Shown here piece after piece: positions 56,122-64,000 of a stretch of DNA of 64,000 nt (its first letter is position 1; each line of letters begins with the position of its first letter). The DNA lies in contig JARKPR010000092.1 of the NCBI GenBank assembly GCA_029975165.1, forward strand, positions 1 to 64,000, in the 5' to 3' direction. A program made the translations under genes and the position numbers. Below the pieces are notes generated by a model. The model had not been told where the DNA came from, searched no databases, and saw only the letters and a list, made by a program, of their open reading frames with translations. Source of the DNA: Selenomonadales bacterium. Its GTDB lineage: Bacteria > Bacillota > Negativicutes > Sporomusales > UBA7701.

Positions 56122-59100
56122 TTAATATAGCAGGCTTAAATTGATCCGTCCCGGCCCGGCGGCGAGCGTCCATGTCAGTGCCGCCGCCTGCGGATACTTG
56201 GCGGAAGCATCTTCAGCCAGGATTGTGATCAGCGCCTCCGCCCGGACGGCGTCAACCCAGCGCGGCACCCGCGATAGGGCTTCAGTGATTATTTTGCCGG
56301 CCGATTGGGCGAGCACGCCTTCCATCCATTTATCCTCCGCCAGCGGAACGGCGCTGTCGCCGGCGGCGGCCAGCCGCCTCACTACCGCCTCGTCGGCGCT
56401 CACCACGAGTTTGCCGCTAACAACCCCCTTAATATCGACGAATGTCGTGATCTTGCGCAACGGCAGTTTGCCTTCCGCCGGGCTGTCGGTATGAGCCCAC
56501 TCCCCAACGGCCAGGCCGGTATTTCTTACCAGGAAATCCTTGGCCGCCTCCAGGAGCGGTTTGGCCACGGCCAGCAAACTATCCGCCTCAGGGATCTCCC
56601 AGTTCGGCAACGGCAGATAAAAGCGGAATTCCGTGCCGCGCCCCACCGCTGTGTCGATTTTAAGGGAACCGCCCAGCTTGGCGAGTTCGGATCGCACTGC
56701 CGACAGTCCGACCCCGCGTCCGGCCAGCTCGTCGACCTCGTCCGCCCCGGAGAAGCCGTCGGCAAAAATGAGTTCCATCGCCGCCGCGTCTGAGAGGGAC
56801 GCAGCGGCTTGTTTGTCGCATATCCCCTTATCAACGGCGATCGCCCGTATGCGATCCGGGTCGATTCCCCGGCCGTCGTCGGCGATTATCACCATCAGGC
56901 CGTCGACCTGTTCAAGGATCCGGCAGTGTACGCTGCCGTTCTCGACTTTACCGGCCGCCAGGCGTTCGTCCGGGGTTTCCAGGCCGTGGATGGCGGCGTT
57001 GCGGAATACATGGCCCAGGGCTTTGGCAAAATGGCTGTACTTAAAGGGATCGACAGGCGTTTCGCCGCCCTCGACGGCAACCTGGTTTATCATCTTGCCG
57101 TATTTGTCGGCCAAGCTCATTACATACTCGGGATACGCCTGCAGCATTTCCGCGAACGGCTTATACCGCAAACTCTGCAGCGCCGGAATGAGCTGGCGGC
57201 ATTCGGCCGGCGCCAGAAGACGTTCCATTTTTTCTTCGATAGCCCGCAGTTTGGCGCCATCGACGACCAGGGTATTTTCCTGGGCGAAAAAAGCGTCGCC
57301 GAGGGTGTCTTTCAGGGTAGCCATATCTTCGTCCAGCCAGCCCAGCATCTTTTCCGGCGTATAGGGGGCGAACAGCAGGGGCAAAACGTCGTCGCCGCGA
57401 ACCGCGGTCCCTTCGGCGCTGATTTTGGTCAGAAAGCCTTCCAGCGCGTGCAGTTCCTGCACGGCGTTGCGCAGCCCCAACTGCCCGAAGGTTCCCTTGA
57501 AGGTGTGAGTGACCCGGAATATCGTGGCGAGCTTGTCTTCGGCCGGACTGGCGCTGCTTAACAGGCCGGGTATTTCCTCCCGGCAGAAAGCCGTATATTG
57601 CCGCAGGGTGGTGAAAAAGTCCCCGGCATGGGTAACTACCCGCACAACCATCGCGAGGACTTCCTTTTCTTCTTGCATTTCGGCTTCCAATGCCCTCTGC
57701 TGCGTCCTGTCGGTTAGGATAAGCATGATTTCCTGGCCGTCACGGGCTCCCGGGTTGCTGATAGTTTTATATGTGACCCCGATGTAGCTTCCCTCTATGA
57801 TCAGTTCATCCGGCAGCAAGGTAAAATACGTATCCCGCAGGAGGGCGTCCTGCTCGGTAAAAATCTTGCGGAACAGTGCTTCCAGGAATGTCTGCTGCTT
57901 GCCGTCGTCAGGATAAAAAAGTGCCGCCACCGCTGTCCCGGCAATCTCCCGCTTGAAAATCGCCACGCATTCGGCGCTGTATTCGCCGGAAACCCGCAAA
58001 TCCTCGCCAAACGACAGGAAGCCCTGACCGGCGTGGTCAAGCAGGTTGCGCATGGAGGCGGTTCGCTCGGCCACCTTCATTTCCAGCTCCTGGTTCAAGA
58101 GCTCCAGCCGGTCTCTGGATTCCCGCACTTCTTCGTACATGGTCTCCAGCGACTGCAGCATGCTGTTGATAGACCGCGTCAAGGAGCCGAGCTCGTCGCG
58201 CGACTGGACGGCGCCCCTTGCGGCCAGATCGCCTTTCGCGGCCGAATCCATCAAGGTGTTAAGCTGGTATACCCCTTTGCGCACCGACATATCGAAGGCG
58301 AGAAAAAGGTAGCACACCAGCAAGAGGACGCCCACGGTGAAGCCGGCGACGATGTTCCGGTCGCGCGAATAGCGGGCAACGCGCTGATCGATAAGTTGTT
58401 CGATGGCGTTCAGTTCGTCGTTGTACAAGGCCAGCGTGGCGGCGATCGCCCGGCTGCCGGCGCCGGTCAGAAGCTGCCGCGGGATGTTGAGTCCTTGCGC
58501 CCCGTCCGTCTTTTGTTCGAAGTTCCAGACGAAAATGGGCACAGAGTCGTTCACCGCGTCGGTGAGCCCCTTTAAGCCGCTTTTCACCCGTTCGTTGCGC
58601 CGGAAAACGGTTTGCGCGTTCTGGTCGGCTTGCTGCAAGGTGGAGCGGATGAGTCCGGCCACCGCCAGAAAACGGTCTTTGTCGGCAGGCGAGGCGTTCC
58701 CGTCGGTCAATTGCTCCGCCAGGCCCTCGGCCTGTCCCAGCGCATCGATTAGCAGGGGAAGTTTGCGCAACACCGCGTCGCTGAGGTAGGCGGTGTCCAG
58801 ATCGGCGTCCAGCGCCAGGTTCGACGCATAGCCGGCATGCTGCATGAGGGCGATTATCTGTCCCAGCCACCGGGTATGAAGCTCGAAAGCGACATTGGCG
58901 CGGTCGGGTCCGAACTGGGCGGTTTCCTGCTTGCGGGCATCCCATTCGCTGCGCAGCACTTGCAGCTTCCAGGTCGTGTCCAGCTCCTGGCCGACGGTCC
59001 GGTCCACGGCCGTAACCGCTTCCAGCGCGGCATCTACCCTGGCCTGCTTTTCCCGGATGGCCGCTTCCCCGGCCGCAAGATTCCCCAAGGCATAGGAATA

Positions 59101-59331
59101 CTGGAGACTGCGGTAGCCCTGCGCTTCGTTGAGCAGGACGACAAGAGTGCGGTTATAAACCAGACCCAGCCGCTCCCGGGCGGCGAAGTCGATATTTTTG
59201 TTCAGTTCCGCCGTCAGCAGATAGATGAGAACCGCCGCCTGGATGACGATCAGGAAACCTATGAGCGCAAACTTGTACACATATTTGAACCGATTCATCA
59301 TCCGGACCGCGGGGTCGAGCAGAAAGCGCAC
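56122..59331 (-). CDS. Membrane CheA-like histidine kinase with HPt, ATPase and CheX-like C-terminal domain
   Basis: This 1069-residue protein has a membrane segment (FALIGFLIVIQAAVLIYLLT, about 21-40), a large helical extracytoplasmic sensor (about 45-330), a second membrane segment (AGFTVGVLLLVCYLFLAF, about 333-350), HAMP and coiled coil, a PAS-like region (about 430-540), an HPt domain with phospho-acceptor His in FRVTHTFKGTFGQLG (about 600-614), and a CheA-like ATPase with HVFRNAAIHGLETPDER and IADDGRGIDPDRI. The last 170 residues contain a CheX/CheC-like fold region. It probably phosphorylates the adjacent CheY. No CheW domain is evident, so it acts apart from a chemotaxis array. Signal unknown. 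Confidence 0.85.
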   Translation of the reverse strand: MRFLLDPAVRMMNRFKYVYKFALIGFLIVIQAAVLIYLLTAELNKNIDFAARERLGLVYNRTLVVLLNEAQGYRSLQYSYALGNLAAGEAAIREKQARVDAALEAVTAVDRTVGQELDTTWKLQVLRSEWDARKQETAQFGPDRANVAFELHTRWLGQIIALMQHAGYASNLALDADLDTAYLSDAVLRKLPLLIDALGQAEGLAEQLTDGNASPADKDRFLAVAGLIRSTLQQADQNAQTVFRRNERVKSGLKGLTDAVNDSVPIFVWNFEQKTDGAQGLNIPRQLLTGAGSRAIAATLALYNDELNAIEQLIDQRVARYSRDRNIVAGFTVGVLLLVCYLFLAFDMSVRKGVYQLNTLMDSAAKGDLAARGAVQSRDELGSLTRSINSMLQSLETMYEEVRESRDRLELLNQELEMKVAERTASMRNLLDHAGQGFLSFGEDLRVSGEYSAECVAIFKREIAGTAVAALFYPDDGKQQTFLEALFRKIFTEQDALLRDTYFTLLPDELIIEGSYIGVTYKTISNPGARDGQEIMLILTDRTQQRALEAEMQEEKEVLAMVVRVVTHAGDFFTTLRQYTAFCREEIPGLLSSASPAEDKLATIFRVTHTFKGTFGQLGLRNAVQELHALEGFLTKISAEGTAVRGDDVLPLLFAPYTPEKMLGWLDEDMATLKDTLGDAFFAQENTLVVDGAKLRAIEEKMERLLAPAECRQLIPALQSLRYKPFAEMLQAYPEYVMSLADKYGKMINQVAVEGGETPVDPFKYSHFAKALGHVFRNAAIHGLETPDERLAAGKVENGSVHCRILEQVDGLMVIIADDGRGIDPDRIRAIAVDKGICDKQAAASLSDAAAMELIFADGFSGADEVDELAGRGVGLSAVRSELAKLGGSLKIDTAVGRGTEFRFYLPLPNWEIPEADSLLAVAKPLLEAAKDFLVRNTGLAVGEWAHTDSPAEGKLPLRKITTFVDIKGVVSGKLVVSADEAVVRRLAAAGDSAVPLAEDKWMEGVLAQSAGKIITEALSRVPRWVDAVRAEALITILAEDASAKYPQAAALTWTLAAGPGRINLSLLY

Positions 59332-59795
59332 GCCTATTCACCTGCGAGTTGTCGAATTTTGCTATTATAGTTTCATTATAGGAAATTGTCGGACAGGGTT
59401 ATAGGCTGGGAGCGTTAAGGAGAGGTTAATTTTTTATTAAGCAGTCCAGCGCACGGTCCGGCTGGGACCGCTATTTTTTTACAAACACTTAACACCTGCT
59501 TAACCATACGAACGCCGAAAGATTATATGCTATAAGCGAAGGGTTGCCAAGGATGGAGCGCGAAAGCCCTGGCTCATTTGGCGCTGGCGACTGCCGGCCG
59601 TGCGCACAAACCGATTAAGGCGTCGCCGGTTGGCCAGCCGCTGAGATTGACAGCGCGCTTTGGCAAGGAAATTATACGATCTGGTGTGGGAACTGGCGCG
59701 CGAGCGGAAGACCGCCAAACTGACAAAACGACTGTGCGCTTGACATATACAAGTACGCGGTCTTTACGATATCATTACACCTACCTCCTTTCATG
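59332..59795. other. Intergenic stretch without a supported gene
   Basis: About 460 bases upstream of the ATPase gene. It contains TTAAT-rich segments and a TTGACA at 59740-59745 with TACGAT 19 bases further on, which could be the ATPase promoter with poor spacing. Open frames here lack ribosome sites or similarity. Confidence 0.4.
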
Positions 59796-59824
59796 GACCT
59801 CCGGCTTATGGGGGTCATTTTTTT
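59796..59824 (+). terminator. Terminator-like hairpin in the ATPase leader
   Basis: GACCTCC (59796-59802) pairs with GGGGGTC (59810-59816) around GGCTTAT, followed by ATTTTTTTTC. It lies between a possible promoter and the ATPase gene, so it could be an attenuator rather than a simple end. Confidence 0.55.
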
Positions 59825-59935
59825 CTTTCAGGGGGATAGACCGCCCAGCCGGCAACAAACTATGTTCATTGGCCTGCCGATGTTTAGGTCGTCGGCCGTG
59901 AACCGTCCATCTATTTTAGCGGGAGGTACATAGTA

Positions 59936-62900
59936 TTGGTGGCAGCGGTTGCGACAGAGAATTATCGATTGTTGCCGGGAAGGCTGCGGATAGTCGTCGA
60001 CGGACTGCGGCGCAATCCTGCCTATGCGCGGTATCTGGTCTGGCGGATGCGTCAGGTCGAGGGGATCAGGGAGGTGAGCGCCAATCCGCTCACCGGGCGG
60101 GCGTTGGTGTATTTTGCCCCGCAGCGGCTCGGCCTGGCCGGAATACAACAGGAGCTGGGCAGATGCCGGGCGGAGTACGGGCGGGCGATAGCCGCCGCCA
60201 AAGCCAAGGCATCCATACCGGCGGTTGTTAGCGCCGATGGCGAAGCCGCGGCGGCTACCCAGCCCGCCGTAGTCCGGGCGGAAGAGCCGCAGCCGGCGAG
60301 GATGCCGCTGTTGTACACCGCCGCCACCGGCGGCGTCCTGGCGGCCATCCTGGCGAAGCGCCTGCTGATGGGACGGTCGCCGCTGGCCGCATCGCCGCGG
60401 GTCTTTAACCTGGCGGCGATTACGACGCTGGTTTCCGGCTACCCGATTCTGCGGGACGGGTTCGACCAACTGTCCAGGAAAAAGCGGGTCAATTCGGATC
60501 TGCTGATATTCGCCGTGACGCTCGTTCTGCTGGCGATGCGCGAAAGCATCACCGGTCTGTCGGTGCTCTGGATCGTCCATCTCAGCAACCTATTCCGCCA
60601 TGTTATGCAGGCGCGCACCCATAAGGCCATAAGGCACATGCTGCTCGAGGAGTACGGCCACGCCACGCGGTTGCGCGACGGACGGGAAGAGCGGGTGCCG
60701 CTGCGGTCATTGACGGTCGGCGACCTGATCGTTGTCCGCCGGGATGAGATCGTCCCGGTCGACGGCGCAGTTGTCGACGGCGAGGCGACGGTCAGCGCCG
60801 CTGTCTGCGGTAAAGCGGCTGCGGGGACTGCGGCCAAAGGCGGCCTGGTGGCGGCGGGATCGCTGGTCGGCGGCGGACACCTCGTGATAAGCGTTGCCGA
60901 ACCGGGAGCGGCGACCATAGCGCCGAGCCTGGCCAAATTTATCGCCAGGGCGGACAGGAGGATAAAGCCGCTGACGCACACCAGTGACTATTACGCCGAT
61001 AAGCTCGTACCCTGGAGCATCGGCATAGCGGCGCTGACGTTCGCCATTACCCGCGACCCCGCCCGCAGTCTGGCGGTATTGCTGGCCGGCTCCCCGGTGG
61101 CCATCGCCCTTTCCCGGCATGCGGCCCTGGGTTCGGCGCTGGGAGTCGCTCTGGGGGCGGGGATATACGTCAAGGACGCCCGCTACTTCGAAGCCATCGG
61201 CCAAGCCGATACCGTGCTGTTCGACAAGACGGGGACCATTACGGCGGCCGTTCCGGCCGTGACGGAAGTGGCGGTAATCGAGAAGGCTTACGGCCGAGAG
61301 GATGTGGTCGGGTTGGCCGCCTCGGCGGTGGCGGTCACCGGGCATCCGCTTGCCGGTATGCTGAGGAAATACGCGCAAAGTCAGCATCTGGAGATTACGT
61401 TGGCCGAAAACCCGACCGTGTCCGCAGGCGGCGTCACGGCGACGGTAAACGGCGACAGAGTTTACGTAGGCGACGAGCTGTTCATGGCCCAGGAAAAGAT
61501 AAAAACGGTACGGGCCAATCCCCGGGCGCGCCGCATGCGCCACCTGAATCTCGGCGTGGTGTTTGTCGGCGTGAACGGAAGAGTTGTCGGCCTTATCGGC
61601 TACAACGACAGCCCAAGGCCCGAGAGCGGCGAAGCGGTCGGACGGTTGCGGTCGCTGGGCATTCCCCACATAGGGCTGGTTACGGGGGATAGCCAGGCCT
61701 CAACCAAGGCGGCGGTCGGCCGACTGGGCATAAGCGAATATTGGCACGCTGTTCGGCCGGAAGAAAAACTGGCAATCGTGAAGCGGCTGCAGGCGGCCAA
61801 CCGCCGGGTTGTCGCGGTGGGCGACGGGATTGACGATGCCCGGGCCCTCGCGGCGGCCGACGTCGGCGTTGCCTTCGGCTGCCGCGGTCCGAGCGCTCCT
61901 GTCCGTTCGGCCGATGTCATCGTCAGGGGCGACGACCTGCGCAAAATCCCCGACGTCGTCCATTTGAGCAAGTACACCAGCGAAATCATCCGCCAAAACA
62001 TCGCGCTGTCCGCCGGCCTCAGCGTGGCCGGCGTGGCTCTGGCCGTCGGGCGCCTCCTGTCGCCGGTCGCGGCGCTGTTGCTCCTGAACCTCAGTACGGC
62101 AGCGGTGCTGTTGAATTCGGCGCGGGTTCTCAACCATCGGCCGCTGGCAAGACAACCGGCTCTCGATCTGCAACGGTTCAACAGCGGTGGCGATAGTCAC
62201 GCCGCGCCGACACGGCCGCCGGACGATTTGGTCTTTCCGGCCCCAGACGATGGCGCGAGGAGCGACACGCTCACCCTCACGCCCGCTAACGTCTGCGAGC
62301 GTCTCAGGACGTCGGCGCAGGCCGGACTCACCAGCGTGGAGGTAGCCGCGCGCCAGGCAAGATACGGCCTCAATCTTTTGGCAAAAGGGACCAGACCCGG
62401 CTTCTGGCGGCTTTTCCGGAGCCAGTTCAAGGATTTCATGGTCCGGGTGCTTTTAGGCGCCGCCGGCCTGTCGTTCGTGCTGGGCCGCAGCAAAGACGCC
62501 GTACTGACGCTCGCCATCGTTGTCGCCAACGCCATTCTTGGGGTCTTGCAGGAGCAGAAGGCGGAAAAATCCCTCGACGTTCTGCGGAATATGGCCGCGC
62601 CGCAGGCCCAGGTTATCCGCGACGGCCGGCCGGGGAAAATAGCGGCCCAAGAACTGGTGCCCGGGGATGTAATTGTCCTGGAGGCCGGCGATCTGGTGCC
62701 GGCCGACGCCAGATTGCTTACGACCTGGCGGTTTGAGGTGGAGGAAGCCTCGCTGACCGGCGAGACGGTGCCGGCTCTAAAAGAGGCGATGTTTATCGCC
62801 CAGCGTGATTTGCCGCTGGGCGACCGCAAAAACATGGTCTACATGGGAACGTCGGTCACCAGGGGACGGGCGACCGCGGTGGTGGTCGCAACCGGTATGG

Positions 62901-64000
62901 CCACCGAAATGGGCAAGCTGGCCAGCCTCATCCAGGACGCCGACGAGCACGTCACGCCGTTGCAGCGCCGCCTGGAAGAATTGGCCAAGTTCCTGGTGTA
63001 CGGCTGCCTGGCGGTATCCGGATTGGTATTCCTGGTAGGCTTGCTGCGGGGACAGCCGGCGCTGTACATGCTGCAGACCGGCGCCAGCCTGGCGGTCGCC
63101 GCCATTCCCGAGGGCCTGACGGCCATCGTTATCATTGCCCTGGCCATGGGTGTGCAGCGCATGAGCAAAAGAAATATCATCGTCCGCAAGTTATCTTCCC
63201 TGGAAACCTTAGGGTGCGCCACCGTTATTTGCTCCGACAAGACAGGCACGCTGACCAAGAACGAAATGACCGCCCGGCAAATATACACCTATGGCCGCTG
63301 CTGGAAAGTGGGCGGCGAAGGGTATGCGCCAGTGGGTGATTTTCAGCACGCCAACCGGGTCGTCGACCCCAGGACGGACGCCGCGCTCTGGCACACTTTG
63401 CTGACCGGCGCCCTCTGCAACAATGCCAGGCTGATCCATGACCGGCAGGCTTCCGGCAAGAAGATTGTTTCGATGGAAGAGCATAAGGCCGAAGACTGGC
63501 GGGTGGAAGGCGACCCGACCGAAGGCGCCTTGTTGGTGCTTGCCGCCAAGGCCGGCCTCCGTCGCCAGGAGTTGGACAGCTCCCATATCCGCCTGGCGGA
63601 GAATCCGTTCGAGTCCGAACGGCGGATGATGTCGGTCATTTACACCGGCCACGGCAGCAGGTACCTTTACTGCAAGGGGGCGCCCGACAAAATATTGGCG
63701 GCCTGTAAGTACGTTATCAATGACGGCGAGGTAAGCGAACTTGACGATCAGGCAAGGGAGGAGATCCTGGCCGCCAATGACCGTATGGCCGCCGCGGCTT
63801 TGCGGGTCTTGGCCTTTGCCTTCCGCCAGGTCGACGAGAACGCCGGCTGCAGCGAAGACGAGGATATTGAAAACGGGTTGACCTTTTGCGGGCTGGTCGG
63901 CATGATCGATCCGCCGCGGCCGGAGGTGCCCGCCGCTATCGCCAAATGCCAGAAGGCAGGCGTAAAAGTGGTGATGATCACCGGCGACCATCCGAGCACC
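59936..64000 (+). CDS. Fused double P-type ATPase: degenerate P1B-like half plus P2-type half (3' end outside window)
   Basis: A TTG at 59936, ten bases after GGGAGG, opens a frame without a stop to the window end (at least 1355 residues); I followed it codon by codon through the junction. Residues 10-75 resemble a heavy-metal-associated domain without the CxxC. The first ATPase half keeps DKTG (Asp 430), VTGDSQ and GDGIDDA, but its membrane motif is GSP (385-387) instead of CPC and its TGE loop is CGK. A linker (about 740-790) leads to a second, P2-like half with SLTGETVP (about 940), AAIPEGLTAI (PEGL at 1058) and CSDKTGTLTKNE (Asp 1101). The second half should be the active calcium- or divalent-cation-type pump. 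The layout recalls mycobacterial CtpI. Confidence 0.85.
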   Translation, partial: MVAAVATENYRLLPGRLRIVVDGLRRNPAYARYLVWRMRQVEGIREVSANPLTGRALVYFAPQRLGLAGIQQELGRCRAEYGRAIAAAKAKASIPAVVSADGEAAAATQPAVVRAEEPQPARMPLLYTAATGGVLAAILAKRLLMGRSPLAASPRVFNLAAITTLVSGYPILRDGFDQLSRKKRVNSDLLIFAVTLVLLAMRESITGLSVLWIVHLSNLFRHVMQARTHKAIRHMLLEEYGHATRLRDGREERVPLRSLTVGDLIVVRRDEIVPVDGAVVDGEATVSAAVCGKAAAGTAAKGGLVAAGSLVGGGHLVISVAEPGAATIAPSLAKFIARADRRIKPLTHTSDYYADKLVPWSIGIAALTFAITRDPARSLAVLLAGSPVAIALSRHAALGSALGVALGAGIYVKDARYFEAIGQADTVLFDKTGTITAAVPAVTEVAVIEKAYGREDVVGLAASAVAVTGHPLAGMLRKYAQSQHLEITLAENPTVSAGGVTATVNGDRVYVGDELFMAQEKIKTVRANPRARRMRHLNLGVVFVGVNGRVVGLIGYNDSPRPESGEAVGRLRSLGIPHIGLVTGDSQASTKAAVGRLGISEYWHAVRPEEKLAIVKRLQAANRRVVAVGDGIDDARALAAADVGVAFGCRGPSAPVRSADVIVRGDDLRKIPDVVHLSKYTSEIIRQNIALSAGLSVAGVALAVGRLLSPVAALLLLNLSTAAVLLNSARVLNHRPLARQPALDLQRFNSGGDSHAAPTRPPDDLVFPAPDDGARSDTLTLTPANVCERLRTSAQAGLTSVEVAARQARYGLNLLAKGTRPGFWRLFRSQFKDFMVRVLLGAAGLSFVLGRSKDAVLTLAIVVANAILGVLQEQKAEKSLDVLRNMAAPQAQVIRDGRPGKIAAQELVPGDVIVLEAGDLVPADARLLTTWRFEVEEASLTGETVPALKEAMFIAQRDLPLGDRKNMVYMGTSVTRGRATAVVVATGMATEMGKLASLIQDADEHVTPLQRRLEELAKFLVYGCLAVSGLVFLVGLLRGQPALYMLQTGASLAVAAIPEGLTAIVIIALAMGVQRMSKRNIIVRKLSSLETLGCATVICSDKTGTLTKNEMTARQIYTYGRCWKVGGEGYAPVGDFQHANRVVDPRTDAALWHTLLTGALCNNARLIHDRQASGKKIVSMEEHKAEDWRVEGDPTEGALLVLAAKAGLRRQELDSSHIRLAENPFESERRMMSVIYTGHGSRYLYCKGAPDKILAACKYVINDGEVSELDDQAREEILAANDRMAAAALRVLAFAFRQVDENAGCSEDEDIENGLTFCGLVGMIDPPRPEVPAAIAKCQKAGVKVVMITGDHPST

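Noticed and set aside
59578-59901. 107-codon plus-strand frame upstream of the ATPase
   Set aside because: It crosses a terminator-like hairpin and has no ribosome site or domain.

Overview
The window looks like chromosome from a diderm, anaerobic Firmicute of the class Negativicutes (Sporomusaceae-like). Two TonB-dependent outer-membrane receptors show an outer membrane. Spacing, strong Shine-Dalgarno sites, a formate-tetrahydrofolate ligase, OFA and TRAP transporters, and PucR/IclR/LysR regulators fit an acetogen-like or fermentative anaerobe. The assignment is inference from gene content; there is no rRNA or other phylogenetic marker in the window.

Layout. 0-2.5 kb: end of fhs, an OFA-family carrier and an IclR regulator. 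2.6-8.5 kb (minus): a duplicated membrane protein, then a metal/cofactor uptake locus (methyltransferase, ECF S component, TonB receptor, CooT-type nickel protein, DUF3842) with two homologous 5' leader RNAs of unknown class. 8.6-16.5 kb (minus): a cobalamin-riboswitch operon with TonB receptor, a secreted-domain/membrane fusion protein, a double ECF ATPase, EcfT and a membrane-anchored propeller. 17-23.3 kb: signalling genes (diguanylate cyclase, chemoreceptor, PAS-PucR regulator behind a c-di-GMP-I riboswitch) and a 43-residue zinc-ribbon protein. 23.5-26.3 kb: perR-katG.

26.4-38.6 kb is the most striking part: a fluoride-responsive island. Three fluoride riboswitches, each with its own strong promoter and intrinsic terminator, drive (i) leftward two MutS-like ATPases and a dynamin-like GTPase fused to a Cys/His module, (ii) rightward enolase, and (iii) rightward a second dynamin-like GTPase, a CPA2 antiporter, a universal stress protein, two stand-alone Cys/His-module proteins and a DUF190 protein. 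Enolase is a classical fluoride target and the antiporter is a plausible fluoride or proton handler. The GTPase, MutS-like and Cys/His proteins have no established role in fluoride biology and form the best candidate for an undescribed system.

39-53 kb is a catabolic island, visibly richer in A+T in its transporter part and ending in transposase debris. It holds a TRAP transporter, MBL-fold hydrolase, Gfo/Idh/MocA oxidoreductase, iron alcohol dehydrogenase, HMG-CoA-lyase-like enzyme, CoA-acylating aldehyde dehydrogenase, 3-hydroxyisobutyrate-dehydrogenase-like enzyme, split transketolase and two LysR regulators. The substrate cannot be read from sequence; a C2-ketol transfer yielding an aldehyde that is then oxidised to an acyl-CoA is the simplest scheme.

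53-59.3 kb (minus): an MGDG-synthase-like glycosyltransferase and a CheA/CheY/CheX-like signalling set. 59.9 kb to the end: one continuous reading frame joining a degenerate P1B-like P-type ATPase to a complete-looking P2-like ATPase; it runs off the window. No tRNA, rRNA or CRISPR array was seen.
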